From assembly GCA_025617745.1 (NCBI GenBank), contig CM046873.1:29649410-29713409 (forward strand): a stretch of DNA of 64,000 bases. Direction: 5' to 3'. Below are positions 35,201 to 44,551 of this stretch, piece by piece. The DNA is from Heliocidaris erythrogramma (taxonomy: Eukaryota; Echinodermata; Echinoidea; Camarodonta; Echinometridae). The number at the start of each line of letters is the position of its first letter. Positions within the stretch are counted from its first letter, which is position 1. The translations under genes and the position numbers were made by a program. Under the pieces are notes generated by a model that ran no database searches, was not told the origin of the DNA, and saw nothing but the letters and a program-made list of their open reading frames with translations.

Positions 35201-37076
35201 TAAAGCAGGTTTGACTGTAGTTGCAAAATAGCTCCCCTGTTGTTTATGTGGAAAATGCATTGGAATTCCTTGTTGGAGGTCCCATGCTGATGAGCCTCCC
35301 TCAACAATATCATCGTCTCGTGGGGGTCACTCAGTGAGCAGTTTTCTCAGGACAGACCTCAAAAGTGATATTTTATCTGTGCAATCAATTAACCTGTTGT
35401 GTAGTAAAGCCACAGATCACTTATGCTTGAGTTTTTATACCCCCGCCAAAACGAAGTTTGAAGGGGGTATATAGGAATCAGTCGACGGTTGGGCGGGCGT
35501 TGCAAATCTTGCGGATCGAACTACTTTCTCAGTTTTTGACCGAAAGTCATGAAATTTGGTACACACATTGGTCTTGGTGGGAAGATGTGCAAGACATATT
35601 TTTCGGATGAGTCGGAATCTGCGTTGCCATGGTAACGGCATGTTTATGGCAGAAAATCAAGGAAACACCTTGCGGATCGAACTACTTCCTCAGTTTTTGA
35701 CCGAAAGTCATGAAATTGTGGGAAGATGTGCAAGACATATTTGTCGGATGAGTCGGAATCTGCGTTGCCATGGTAACGGCATATTTATGGCAGAAAATCA
35801 AGGAAACACCTTGCGGATCAAACTACTTCCTCAGTTTTCGACCAAAAGTCAAGAAATTTGGTACACACATTGGTCTTACTGGGAAGATGTGTACAACATA
35901 TTATTTTGATGTGTCGGAAGCTGCGTTGCCATGGAAACGGCATATCTATGGCAGTAAATCAGGGAAAAATCTTGCGGATCGAACTACTTCCTCAGTTTTC
36001 AACCAAAAGTCAAGAAAGGCTGTTGTCACGGGGCGGGGATATTAATCATCATCTTCAGTGATATTTCTAGTTTATCCTGTTGACGACTGAATTCTCTCAT
36101 TACTATAGTACAGGACCCACCCGGCTCCATTAAGCAGTGGGTTAAAGTAGCATGTTATATCCAAATCTAATCGTATCCGATGGCCTTGGTGAAATATAAC
36201 GCCACTCTGGAATTTCTGAAGTTTGTCGGTTCTTGTATAATGTACAGAGCTGCGGAGCATAAAATATTTACTAAAATATGTGAACATCAAATATTTTCAA
36301 TTTGTTGTTTGTATAGATTGCTAGCTGGCTCAGCTCCCTATGTACCTGTGTATGTGAACTGGGTGGACTGTTGGAGAGACCTCAGGCACAGGGTAAGTTG
36401 TCGTAATGTAGGCCATACCAGAACAAATAACCCACTGGACTACCACCCTAATAGACGATTACCACCCCTACTAACTACCATCTAGGATAATTACATTAAC
36501 GTTGGTGATGGAAATCATTTCTGATGAAAAAAAAAACACACAAAACCCCCCAGTTATTATTGTCATGTTTGATCGATTCGATTTGAATAGATGATTTAAT
36601 TTGTGATTAAACAGAAGAATCCTCCCTGATTACGATCATCTTTTATAGATAATTCTTCTCAGAGGTTACTGCTAAATGGTGAATTTCCAGTAAAATTGGA
36701 TATTATGTTTACGTATTGTCCACTTTGAATTATGGGTAATAGCGTATCTCTTTCAATATTTGCTATTGTTCTAAGACACATTTTGATTCCTTCTGTGTTT
36801 CATTAAATTTACTGAGCAAGAATTAAAGGATGTGTAGGCCAAGTCCTACGTCTCTGATTTAGAATTTTAAGAGCGATGTGAAGTAAATCTTTGGTAATCT
36901 TGATACAATTGATTTCCGTTTTCTTTTTATTTATTATACATGATTTGTTTATTTATAACATGATTCTTGTTGGTTTTTCGTAGGGTCTTCTCAAGCGTGG
37001 ATCCAGCCTCTTCTTCAGACGATACAATGCCAAGATGGTGGTCTTCCAACCGGAGCCTGTTACTCCTCTAGACTAG
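26262..37076 (+). CDS. MTCH2: Mitochondrial carrier homolog 2 (MTCH2), 11 exons, complete
   Basis: Exons: 26262-26357, 29001-29085, 29989-30095, 30883-30987, 31808-31917, 32333-32392, 33437-33530, 34468-34515, 34996-35063, 36317-36392, 36984-37076. All join in phase to give 313 residues (human MTCH2 is 303). Recognisable blocks are FSHPMGYIKTLIQLGYEP, VTQPFNVVMIRSMAQFIG, GLAPRLLLDLLTLW, LTYPFSLINSNIVVNNCG and VYVNWVDCW. MTCH2 is a divergent SLC25 relative in the mitochondrial outer membrane. It acts as an insertase for tail-anchored and other helical proteins and in BID recruitment. The P-x-[DE] carrier signatures are degenerate (PMGYIK, PFNVVMIR, PFSLINSN), as expected for this non-transporting branch. 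The start Met opens a 32-codon exon with a good donor. The promoter lies inside a large inverted repeat; the 3' end faces the minus-strand gene. Confidence 0.96.
27616..27800. mobile_element. CAGTGGA-type pogo-like MITE
   Basis: Inverted ends CAGTGGACACTCACTATAAC and TTATAGTGCGTTTCACTG; interior 'ACCTTGTTATATCAGG'. Related to 39,051-39,228 and 43,238-43,596. In intron 1 of MTCH2. Confidence 0.6.
28190..28447 (+). repeat. 14-bp minisatellite (ATATAAGTTTGACT)n
   Basis: About 16-18 tandem units of ATATAAGTTTGACT or variants (GTCT, GATT) in intron 1 of MTCH2. A single isolated unit recurs at about 30,164-30,180 in intron 3. Confidence 0.9.
28451..28960. mobile_element. TTAA MITE (GGATAAAGTTGAGTT family), with nested insert
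   Basis: Left end TTAAAGATGAAGTTGAGTTC. The nested GACCGCTTC-type element is at 28,516-28,743. The right end is eroded or truncated before exon 2 of MTCH2 (29,001). Confidence 0.7.
29590..29634 (+). repeat. Interstitial telomeric repeat (TTAGGG)n
   Basis: About five perfect TTAGGG units followed by degenerate TTTAGG units, in intron 2 of MTCH2. TTAGGG is the metazoan telomere repeat. Short internal tracts are usually ascribed to telomerase-assisted break repair or to an element tail. Confidence 0.85.
29752..29885. repeat. CCAAT-core hairpin element copy
   Basis: GGGGCCTGTTTCATAAAACT at the left, core CTTGCATCTGATTGGCGGAG, and right end CAAGACACTTGATGAAGC. It lies in intron 2 of MTCH2, about 100 bp before exon 3. 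Confidence 0.7.
30678..30846. repeat. Hairpin element GGGGTGTTTCATAAAGCTG
   Basis: GGGGTGTTTCATAAAGCTG is mirrored by CAGCTTTATGAAACGCCCCC. The inner arms TTCGTAAAGTTACGAATGAC and their mate are also inverted. Same end style as the CCAAT hairpins but a different core. It ends about 40 bp before exon 4 of MTCH2. Confidence 0.75.
31382..31520. repeat. CCAAT-core hairpin element, type copy
   Basis: GGGGAGCATTTCATCAAGCG is mirrored by CGTTTGATGAAATGCTCCCC. Inner arms GTCAGTGA...TCACTGAC. Core ACTGAAATCCTTGCATCTGA followed by TTGGCTGAGAG. It lies in the intron between exons 4 and 5 of MTCH2. Confidence 0.85.
31565..31713. repeat. CCAAT-core hairpin element copy
   Basis: GGGGGGTGTTTCATCAAGTG and CACTTGATGAAACGCCCCCC are inverted ends. 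Core CTTGCATTTGATTGGCTGAG. It lies 45 bp after the copy at 31,382-31,520. Confidence 0.85.
32925..33326 (+). mobile_element. TTAACCCTTTC (piggyBac-like) MITE, copy 1
   Basis: About 400 bp with TTAA at both ends and imperfect inverted ends (TTAACCCTTGCAGGACAGG and GTCTCGAAAGGTTTAA). Internal landmarks: ATTGGCAACATTAATTTTTG, TGTTGCCAATTTAAGGATTT, CCTGGCATGAAACGCAATAT. It lies in the intron between exons 6 and 7 of MTCH2. Confidence 0.8.
33600..33898 (+). mobile_element. ~290-bp AACCGCC element, copy 1
   Basis: CACTGAACCGCCCGGGACCG through TTACTGAGACTGAGTTCCGT to TGACTAAAAGGTTAAA. It matches 46,253-46,545 along its length; the left end is eroded here. In the intron after exon 7 of MTCH2. Confidence 0.75.
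34104..34257. repeat. Hairpin element GGGTCCCGTTGCATAAAC
   Basis: Inverted ends CGTTGCATAAACCTTACCAT and ATGGTAAGTTTTATGCAACG; core TTTGATTGGCTGTTGG. The same family recurs at 47,088-47,225. Confidence 0.8.
35132..35217. mobile_element. 86-bp pogo-like MITE (deletion derivative)
   Basis: TA-flanked; CAGTGAAACCTGTCTATAAA and CGCTAAAGCAGGTTTGACTG as in 7,246-7,421, with most of the middle missing. Confidence 0.8.
35438..36030 (+). repeat. TATACCCCCGCC repeat with ~160-bp tandem units
   Basis: It starts ATACCCCCGCCAAAACGAAG and AGGGGGTATATAGG, a small palindromic start. Tandem units beginning CTTGCGGATCGAACTACTT follow at about 35,509, 35,668, 35,810 and 35,971 (spacing about 159, 142 and 161). 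The third spacing is short because 'TTTGGTACACACATTGG' is missing from the second unit. Long frames in this stretch come from the repetition, not from a gene. In the intron between exons 9 and 10 of MTCH2. Confidence 0.85.
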
Positions 37077-40000
37077 ACTCCATCTCCCCCCTCCCAATAG
37101 AACCCCTCCCCCATCCCCCCCTAGAACCCCTATCTCATTAATATAGTCCCATCTGTGATCTAATCATGGTGGGAAGTGTGTCTATATATCATGATTTGAT
37201 CTACGATCCCTTACTTTTTTTCCTGATTTTGTGTAACACAGCAAAGCTTGACTACATTTTTCGCAATATTTTGTATCAACTTTTCAAGATTACTGTCATG
37301 CATTGTCTCAAATAAGAATTACTGATGTAGTTGCTGTAGAAAATGAAATTATGTACCTGAATGACGTTATATGGATCAGATTTTGATCCCTTTAATGATA
37401 GGCCCTTTCACATATGTATTCCAGTTCCATGCGTATGTATTCTTCTCTGGTTACTCTTGATGTTGCAAAGATTGCCAGAGCAATGCCCAACATAGCAATG
37501 ACTGATAACATTAGAACAACTCATTACAGGTGAAAGCAATAGTTAATCATGGGGCATTTTTAGAATGAAACATCCTTGAATTTGAATACATTTGTGAAAC
37601 GGTCCATTGCGTATCCCTTTCCCAATTTCATTCTAATTGAATACGATAACTTCAGTACATGCGGTACAGACTTCCTTTTCACTGTGTGTTTTAGTCTATA
37701 GCGTCCTACTACGGAAAACTTGGAGATGGTCCATGAAACCCTTTGAGTGACAGAGGTTTTATTTTAACTCTTTTTAATAAGCGATGAAAAAGGTGACATA
37801 CTTTGAAATAGAGAAAGAATAGAATGACAATTTGTGTCTCATATCTTTATATTTGATATCATTGTGTTGAATAGTCAAATAATTTGTTACCTTTATCTGT
37901 TTTGCATTGGGGATTGAATCGAAAGAAGATAAAAGAAGATTGGGCTTGTCAAAACAAAGGCAGCTTTAGGCACCAATTCATAAATTGTCATAGATGGATT
38001 ATTTTATATGTACAGAGTACCTGTTTCCTTGCAGCTTATATGATGTATGTCAAATGACTGTGAAAATTCATGTTAAAGCCACATAGTCGTATGTTCTCAT
38101 GGAGAATTTGACACCATTTGGGTTTTTTATCAGGTGTTGTCAGTCACGCAATAGTGGACTTCACTTTTAATGACTGGCAGTTCTTATGTAATGCTTTGTT
38201 CCCTCTTCCTACGACAGTGTAAGGAAATGTCATCATAAATCTCCGCAGCTCGACTAATTTTATGGTGGGGCAGATCCATAGTCAGACCCATCTCCTTGGT
38301 TTCGCTGCCTGCCTGCCTGCCTGCCTGCCTGGGAGATCTCACACATTAATTTGTAATTCAACCAAGATCTGGTGTCTACGAATTATGATGCAGTGCACAT
38401 GAACGCTGGCGACTTGGTGGCTTTAAACAAATATAACTCTTCTCTGTATAATCATCCTCGTGCACTGTAGAACAGTTTCAACCAATCCAATACTGTAGAC
38501 AGTGTTTTTTTCGCGCTGAGCGACCCCAAAACATATTCGCAGGTTCTTACATTCGCGGTGCACAATTGCTTGTTCGTATGTACACCCACTCTATTTATTA
38601 ATTTACACACATGCAGTCCATTCAAATGCATACGGCATGCGCAACTACACACACGCGCTCGGAAATGAATTGGACACACACACACGCGTCATATTAATGT
38701 GCTGAAGCGCGCAATTCAAACCGCATAGGAAATCATGCTAATATTTTCGCGAGTTATGGAATTCGTGCTTGCCGAAAATAGCGTGAAACCCCCGAAAATG
38801 AATGTACCGCAAAAATTTCCACATTTACAGGTATATTGATTGCTGATGCTTGGTCATGTTCAGAAAGAGTTGTATGATCAGTACTCTTATATGTGTCTCC
38901 TTGAAGTAAATATCTGTAAGCAGACTTTCTACCTTCGATATTGAGCCAAACTCAATGTTTTTATCGAAATAACTAGATCAAGATGTATGACGCTGACTTG
39001 CCAGTCTTTTGAATCAAGTGTTGAAAATAATTCTTGCTTCAAACGAAGTACAGTGGGACCTCGTTATAAAGAGCACTGTTATAAGAAACTCTTGTTATAT
39101 AACAAGGTCATTTTCTTGGTCTCAATTTTTTGTATTGTATTGTTTTTAAGTCCTGATACAAGAAAGTTTCAATATAACAAAGGAAATTTTCTGGGTCCCA
39201 AGAAGTTTGTTATAACGACGTTCCACTGTAATGGAAACGACATTCCCCACTCATGCAATTTCCAAGTTGGTTCTTTTCAAAGAAAAGCTATGAAGTACAT
39301 GATTATGTTCAATCTTAATTCAGTTATATCCTTTAAAAGGTAATTTGATGCATGATTTAATTGAGAAAAGTAACTTTTTGTTTGCATAAATTTAATTTAT
39401 GCTCTTATTTGGTGCCCCATTGAATTTACATGTATACTGCTAAATGAATATTTGAGATCACTGCTTTTAAAGATAAATTGATCTGATTTTAGAACACAAT
39501 ATTTTTGATAGTCTCTAACATCTAGTGACTTTTTGATTTTTGTTATTCATTATTATACATATTCATTGATAATCTGTTCTTTTAATAGATACATTAACAT
39601 GTAGATGAATTTAATTTTTTCCGACATAAGCTACTTAGTGTCTATCTATAATGAGTGGAAGAGAGTGGAGATGAAAAGAATCGCAAATTTGTGGCTATTT
39701 TGATACAGTCTCGACTAGTTCTAGGGTTTTTATATACAAATCTATTTCCTTATTTTCTGCTGCCCAGTATTTGTGCACAATGTGTGAACGTATTCTCTGA
39801 CTGGATTAATCTAATTTAAATGTAGTCGTACTTCTTGGCAAGAAAATGTTTCCTCTTTGTCCAATTGGAGTGAAATACTGTCTTGCAGCGCAGATTTTAA
39901 TTGTTAAAATCATATTTTTTCTTCTCTTCTCCATTCCCATGTGTAGTTTAGATGTATGGCTATGGTTCTGGTTTAATAAATACTGTACATGTTCTGTGAT

Positions 40001-40560
40001 TTAGCAGAACACTACATGTTATGTAGGTCTTTCATGTAAAATTTGCACGTAGCATTGAATGGTATCTTCTATAAAGGGATTTGGAAAGCATTGTATCTGA
40101 AAAGACGGCAGGACCCAAGCGACATCCGACACCAACGATGTCCTATAATTTATACACTTATCTGTGTTTTGCATTTTTGAGTACTAAGGGCCGTCTATGA
40201 GAGAATTTGTCAGAGATTCTTGTTTAAATGTGATAAACTATGTGAGTAAATATGAATAATCCATGAGAAAAATCTATTAAAATGTTTGCATACATGTACA
40301 TTATCTATTTTTTTTTTAAAGTGTACATGTTGGAAGTAACTAGATGGAAAGAAGAGTGGAAAGGGAGAAAAAAATGATTTGGGGAGGTATGAAGAGAGAT
40401 GTACATGTGAGTGGAGAGAGATATGTTGAGAAATGAGAGAGACAGAGCGAGAGAAGAAGGGGGAACAGAGAGAGGGAGAGAGGAGAAGGGGGTAAGAGTA
40501 GGGGGGAGGGAGGATGTTAATACTCAAAATAGAGGAAGAAATTAGGTTGTGGCTAATAAA
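37077..40560 (+). other. Probable long MTCH2 3' UTR and convergent intergenic region
   Basis: No exon is visible. A (CCTG)n microsatellite lies at about 38,307-38,334 and a pogo-like MITE at 39,051-39,228. AATAAA occurs at 39,975-39,980 and 40,555-40,560; either could end the MTCH2 transcript. The 3' UTR length is inferred. Confidence 0.45.
39051..39228. mobile_element. CAGTGG(G/A)ACCTCGTTATAA pogo-like MITE
   Basis: The TA-flanked ends CAGTGGGACCTCGTTATAAA and TTATAACGACGTTCCACTG are inverted. Same family as 43,238-43,596. Confidence 0.8.
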
Positions 40561-40570
40561 ATAATTTATT
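40555..40570. terminator. Opposed poly(A) signals of the two convergent genes
   Basis: AATAAA on + at 40,555-40,560 is followed 4 bp later by TTTATT (AATAAA on -) at 40,565-40,570. They sit between the convergent MTCH2 and cpRAS-VWA genes. Other AATAAA words exist nearby, so use of this site is an inference. Confidence 0.4.
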
Positions 40571-43237
40571 TTGTTTCAATTAAATCAGCTTTGAAAGACT
40601 ATAAAGATGAAAATACTATCACGATTAGAATGCATATACATGTACAATCACCCTCTATTAAAACCCAGCTACAAATACAATATAATTTCACATTATACAT
40701 AAGACCTTAATATGCTAACAAGTAAAACACAGGTACAGGAGAAGCAAATATTTTTAACAGGATCAACTACTTAGCAACTGCCGAAAGCATATAATTTACA
40801 GAGTTAAAAATTCATCAATCAGTATTTTCTAAAGATCCTTGGGAACTTGTGAAATTCTTGAATTTCTCTAAAAATTGCAATCAATAAATGTGATCAAGTT
40901 AACTTTGTAATAAATTACCCCAATATGAACAGGCATATGACTTAATGAATGCATAAATACATGTGCATATATGTACATGTAACAACTCATCAAAAATAGA
41001 TTTATATGTATCTGCTATGAACTATGAATACCATTTACTAAGAAAGAAAGACTCAACATGCGATCTAACTCACTTTTCCTATCCTAACCTACAGATTTTT
41101 TAAACTAAAGAGTTAACTTTATAATATATATATTTCTGTAATAATCTTCTGCAGTATTTTCAAATCATTAATACACTAACATATCTCTTAGTAACTGATT
41201 AAGACCCATGATGAAACGTTATAAAAGTGAGCCCCAAAGGAAAAAAACCCAAAAATATCTTTACGTAACTATACATGTATCATTTCATTTGTCATTAATA
41301 TAATTGCTCACACATGAAAATGCATAAATCAACAACCAGTGTTAAATTTCATATAGATTATGAATACTCGAAAAGATAAAGGTGAATTTACATAAAAATA
41401 GAAGATCTCGTGTAAAAGGAACCATGAATAACAGGCCAAAGAGCAGTCAAAATAACTTTAGTAAATTGTTTAAAGTAATAACATATTTTTCTCTACAGGT
41501 CCACTGCAAGTACTAATTTTGAAAAGAAATATTCAAAAGCTGTGTTTGTTCCCTTGTTCTGTATCAATAATTTCACGAGTCAAGCAAAATATCCTGCCGA
41601 TTCAACTTTTCTTGAAATTACTTTTACGTAATACATACAATACAAACGTAGATTGCAGTAATGAACGTGAATATGTGTAAATTACAAACTTGATGTTGTA
41701 TCATTAAGTAGTACTGATAAAATTCTAAAAGAGGTCATGAATTTATGGAACTACTTTCTAATAGTGCAGCAATGGGCAGTACTGAGCACTGAATTATACC
41801 ATATACAAAATTTTTGCAACATTATAATTTCATAACCAACATTAACTTTCGATACTATATTTTATGCAAAAATAACACCTACAAAAATAACTACTTACCG
41901 TATAATGTGAAGAATACTAAAGAATAGTACATTAGGAATGTGATAGTTTTAATATTTTCATACATGATCAAATGTAATACCGGTAATTACAATTATGATC
42001 TTCACATTATCCAAAGCAATTTGGTTTATTTACAAGCAATAAAATAAATAATGATTCGTTTCACCATAATACTTGTAATTTGGAAAACACAGATTAAAGG
42101 CAATATTTTTTCAATATGAAAATGTCTAATACATCTACATGTGATAACCGTTAAAGTAGAACACTCAAGAAAATCACAAATATGGCAATTAATGTATCAC
42201 TAGAAATTGGGAAGCTTACAGATGGCAATCGTATGAGTTTTATGTCAACTGCGTATATGATGATTATAAAAACAACATAAATAAAAGCTCTTCTCAGCAT
42301 GTGGAATATCCGAGGATTCGCCAGAAATATAGCGATGTTTTGATGTCGTCATACGAGGGATCGATCCTGCTTAAGCAGACGACGTCCTATAATGAATGAA
42401 CGTAATTGCAATGCAATTATTTATCAAATTATAAAGAGTTTGGTACATTTAAACATGACCTTATTTCACACCATTCTAAAAGGGAAAGTGAACTGATTCT
42501 GATAACTAAAACCGTTTGATTGTAAATACACAGGAGAAGGGTCAATGATCAATGAAATAAACCCCATATTCAAATTGAAAAGCCCTGCGAATAATAGCTG
42601 GATGGTATTCGTTCCCTCTTGAAACGCCGAACATGCCGCGGTGCAAGCAGCTGAAAATACAATGGCGTCTTATTTTGTTTACAAGTGACTGATTCCTTTA
42701 TTTTTTTAACGCTGCATTTTTCATCAAAATAATACCATACACGAAGTTAAGAGTGAGGCAACAGACTAACATTAAGACTGACGCTAGTCAAGTAAGAGAA
42801 ATAAGTGAAGAGGAGATGACAAAACAGGCACTGAAAAATGTGTATAATGTTATGGGACATCGTCTGCTTAGACAGGACTCGCCCCTCTTGTGTCGTCACA
42901 CATCTCAGCAGCGTTCAAGGAGCTTTTCAGCTGCTATATCGGGGGCTGTATTTTACCGTTTTATAATTGATAATAATCATTAATTCAAATGTTTCCAAGC
43001 TTTAAATTTGGATAACCTTGTTTAATTTATGCCATCTATGCAATAATAAGTATTAAGCCAATATTTAAAATCATCAGTGTTCTACGTTAATACATTTTCA
43101 AGGCATTCATATTTTCATACTATCAGGCCACATCATATTATTAATATTGAAATATTTCAATGAAACTAAGATTTCATAATGCATTAAGCGATTTCATTCA
43201 AATCAATATTTAACAATACATGTACCACTTGATAGTA

Positions 43238-43596
43238 CAGCGGAACCTCATTATAAAGAACACTGTTATAACAAACTCTCGTTATAACAACTGGGCGTTG
43301 TGGCGTGCGCCTGTAATCCAGCTACCAGTGGAAGTTATAAACTGATTCAGCGGACCCAGGTTCGAGACTGAGTCACGTCTTTCGGATGGTGACGTTAAAG
43401 GTCGGTCCCAGACGTAAATAATCATATCTGATTGATACACGTCTGTAAAAACCCAATTACACACACACACACAAGGTAATTTTGCCCGTCCCACTTCTTT
43501 GTATTCTATTGTTTTTTAGCCCTGATATAACAAGGTTGTCGTATAAAGAGGTAATTTCCTTGGTCCCAAGGAGTTTGTTATAATGATGTTCCACTG
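43238..43596. mobile_element. CAGCGGAACCTCATTATAA MITE split by a SINE
   Basis: The ends CAGCGGAACCTCATTATAAA and TTATAATGATGTTCCACTG match the intact copy at 39,051-39,228. The SINE at 43,291-43,473 interrupts it after GTTATAACAA. Confidence 0.8.
43291..43473 (+). repeat. SINE with 7SL (Alu-domain)-like head
   Basis: GGGCGTTGTGGCGTGCGCCT followed by GTAATCCAGCTACC closely resembles the 5' Alu domain of metazoan 7SL RNA. Further on, GACCCAGGTTCGAGACTGAG resembles the later 7SL segment and also holds a B-box-like GGTTCGAGAC. A body (TCTTTCGGATGGTGACGTTA, GGTCGGTCCC) and an (AC)n tail follow. It is inserted in an older MITE, which marks it as a retroposed copy rather than the SRP RNA gene. Confidence 0.65.
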
Positions 43597-44551
43597 TAAT
43601 TTTCGATACTCCTCCAACAGTTACTTTATCAACAAAATTGTTGTCAATGGCACCATGTATTGTCTGTTGAGTGCCAGAAGGCAATAGCATTAGGGTATAT
43701 GTCTTTACATGGAGTAAAGCTCCTTCTGGCTCTCAACAGATGATATGATAAATGTTTCGAGGAAAATTTTTATTCACTGCAGGTATTGTAATACTTGAAG
43801 CAATATATGTTTTTTCTTTCATAAAATTAATCTGCATTAATTCTTGTTGCTGTTTTCAAAATGGTTGATTAAAACCTTATATTAAAGCCTAACATCTTAT
43901 ATCTAATGAATTGTATGCTATATACATGTAGATGAATACATTGCTATTGTCCAAAAGAGTGATATAAGTAGATACATTTACGCATAACAAATTAACCTTT
44001 TGAAAGGGGGGGGGGGGTGGGGTGGTGCAATTCAATTTTCAATGTGAGTGGGGGGACAGAATCAATATATTTCTAAAAAACACTTTAAACCCCCAGTATA
44101 TCTCATATCTTAGATCACATGAAGTTGAATTTCAAGATAGGAATCATATGTTTACATGTGATAACAAGGACACTGAAAATGTGCAAGGCACTTCAAAACA
44201 AAGTTACCCAAATGATTGCCAAGTAAGAGACAACAACATACATAACGTCGCATCAGTGTAAAAAGGGGATAGCGCTCATTGACACTATACATGGACGTTA
44301 AGCCCTTTTTCCACTGATGCGACGATAAAATGTACGATTTAGATCGCTACTAACTAAGATATTTTTGTAACAATTTAAGAACAAGGCATTAATTTCTCTT
44401 GAAAAGAATGGAAGATATTCTGTTGCTTAGAGGCATATTGTAGAGAGTAATATAAACTGCAGGGTTGAACAGAAGGCACAACAGGAGGTTCCACGCCAAA
44501 TGTGAAAGGCTCCTAATATATTACACCAGGCCCTTTCCCAGCAGGTCAATC

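Larger units (their letters stand above)
40571..44551 (-). other. Probable 3' UTR/flank of the minus-strand gene
   Basis: A long AT-rich stretch (about 40,600-43,200) almost free of the repeats that fill the introns. It fits a long 3' UTR of the minus gene. A weak inverted pair lies at about 42,327-42,398 and 42,846-42,917 (CTTAAGCAGACGACGTCCTA and its mate). No coding exon is supported. Confidence 0.4.

Noticed and set aside
35556-36061. Repetitive 'CHGNGxFMAENQGNTL' frames
   Set aside because: Translation of a ~160-bp tandem DNA repeat; frame is lost between units.
42753-42983. 76-codon frame starting MRQQTNIKTD
   Set aside because: It overlaps an inverted repeat arm, lies in the likely 3' flank of the minus gene, and has no recognisable domain.
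43291-43473. Functional SRP (7SL) RNA gene
   Set aside because: Only the Alu-like head matches; the rest differs and the unit is inserted in a MITE.
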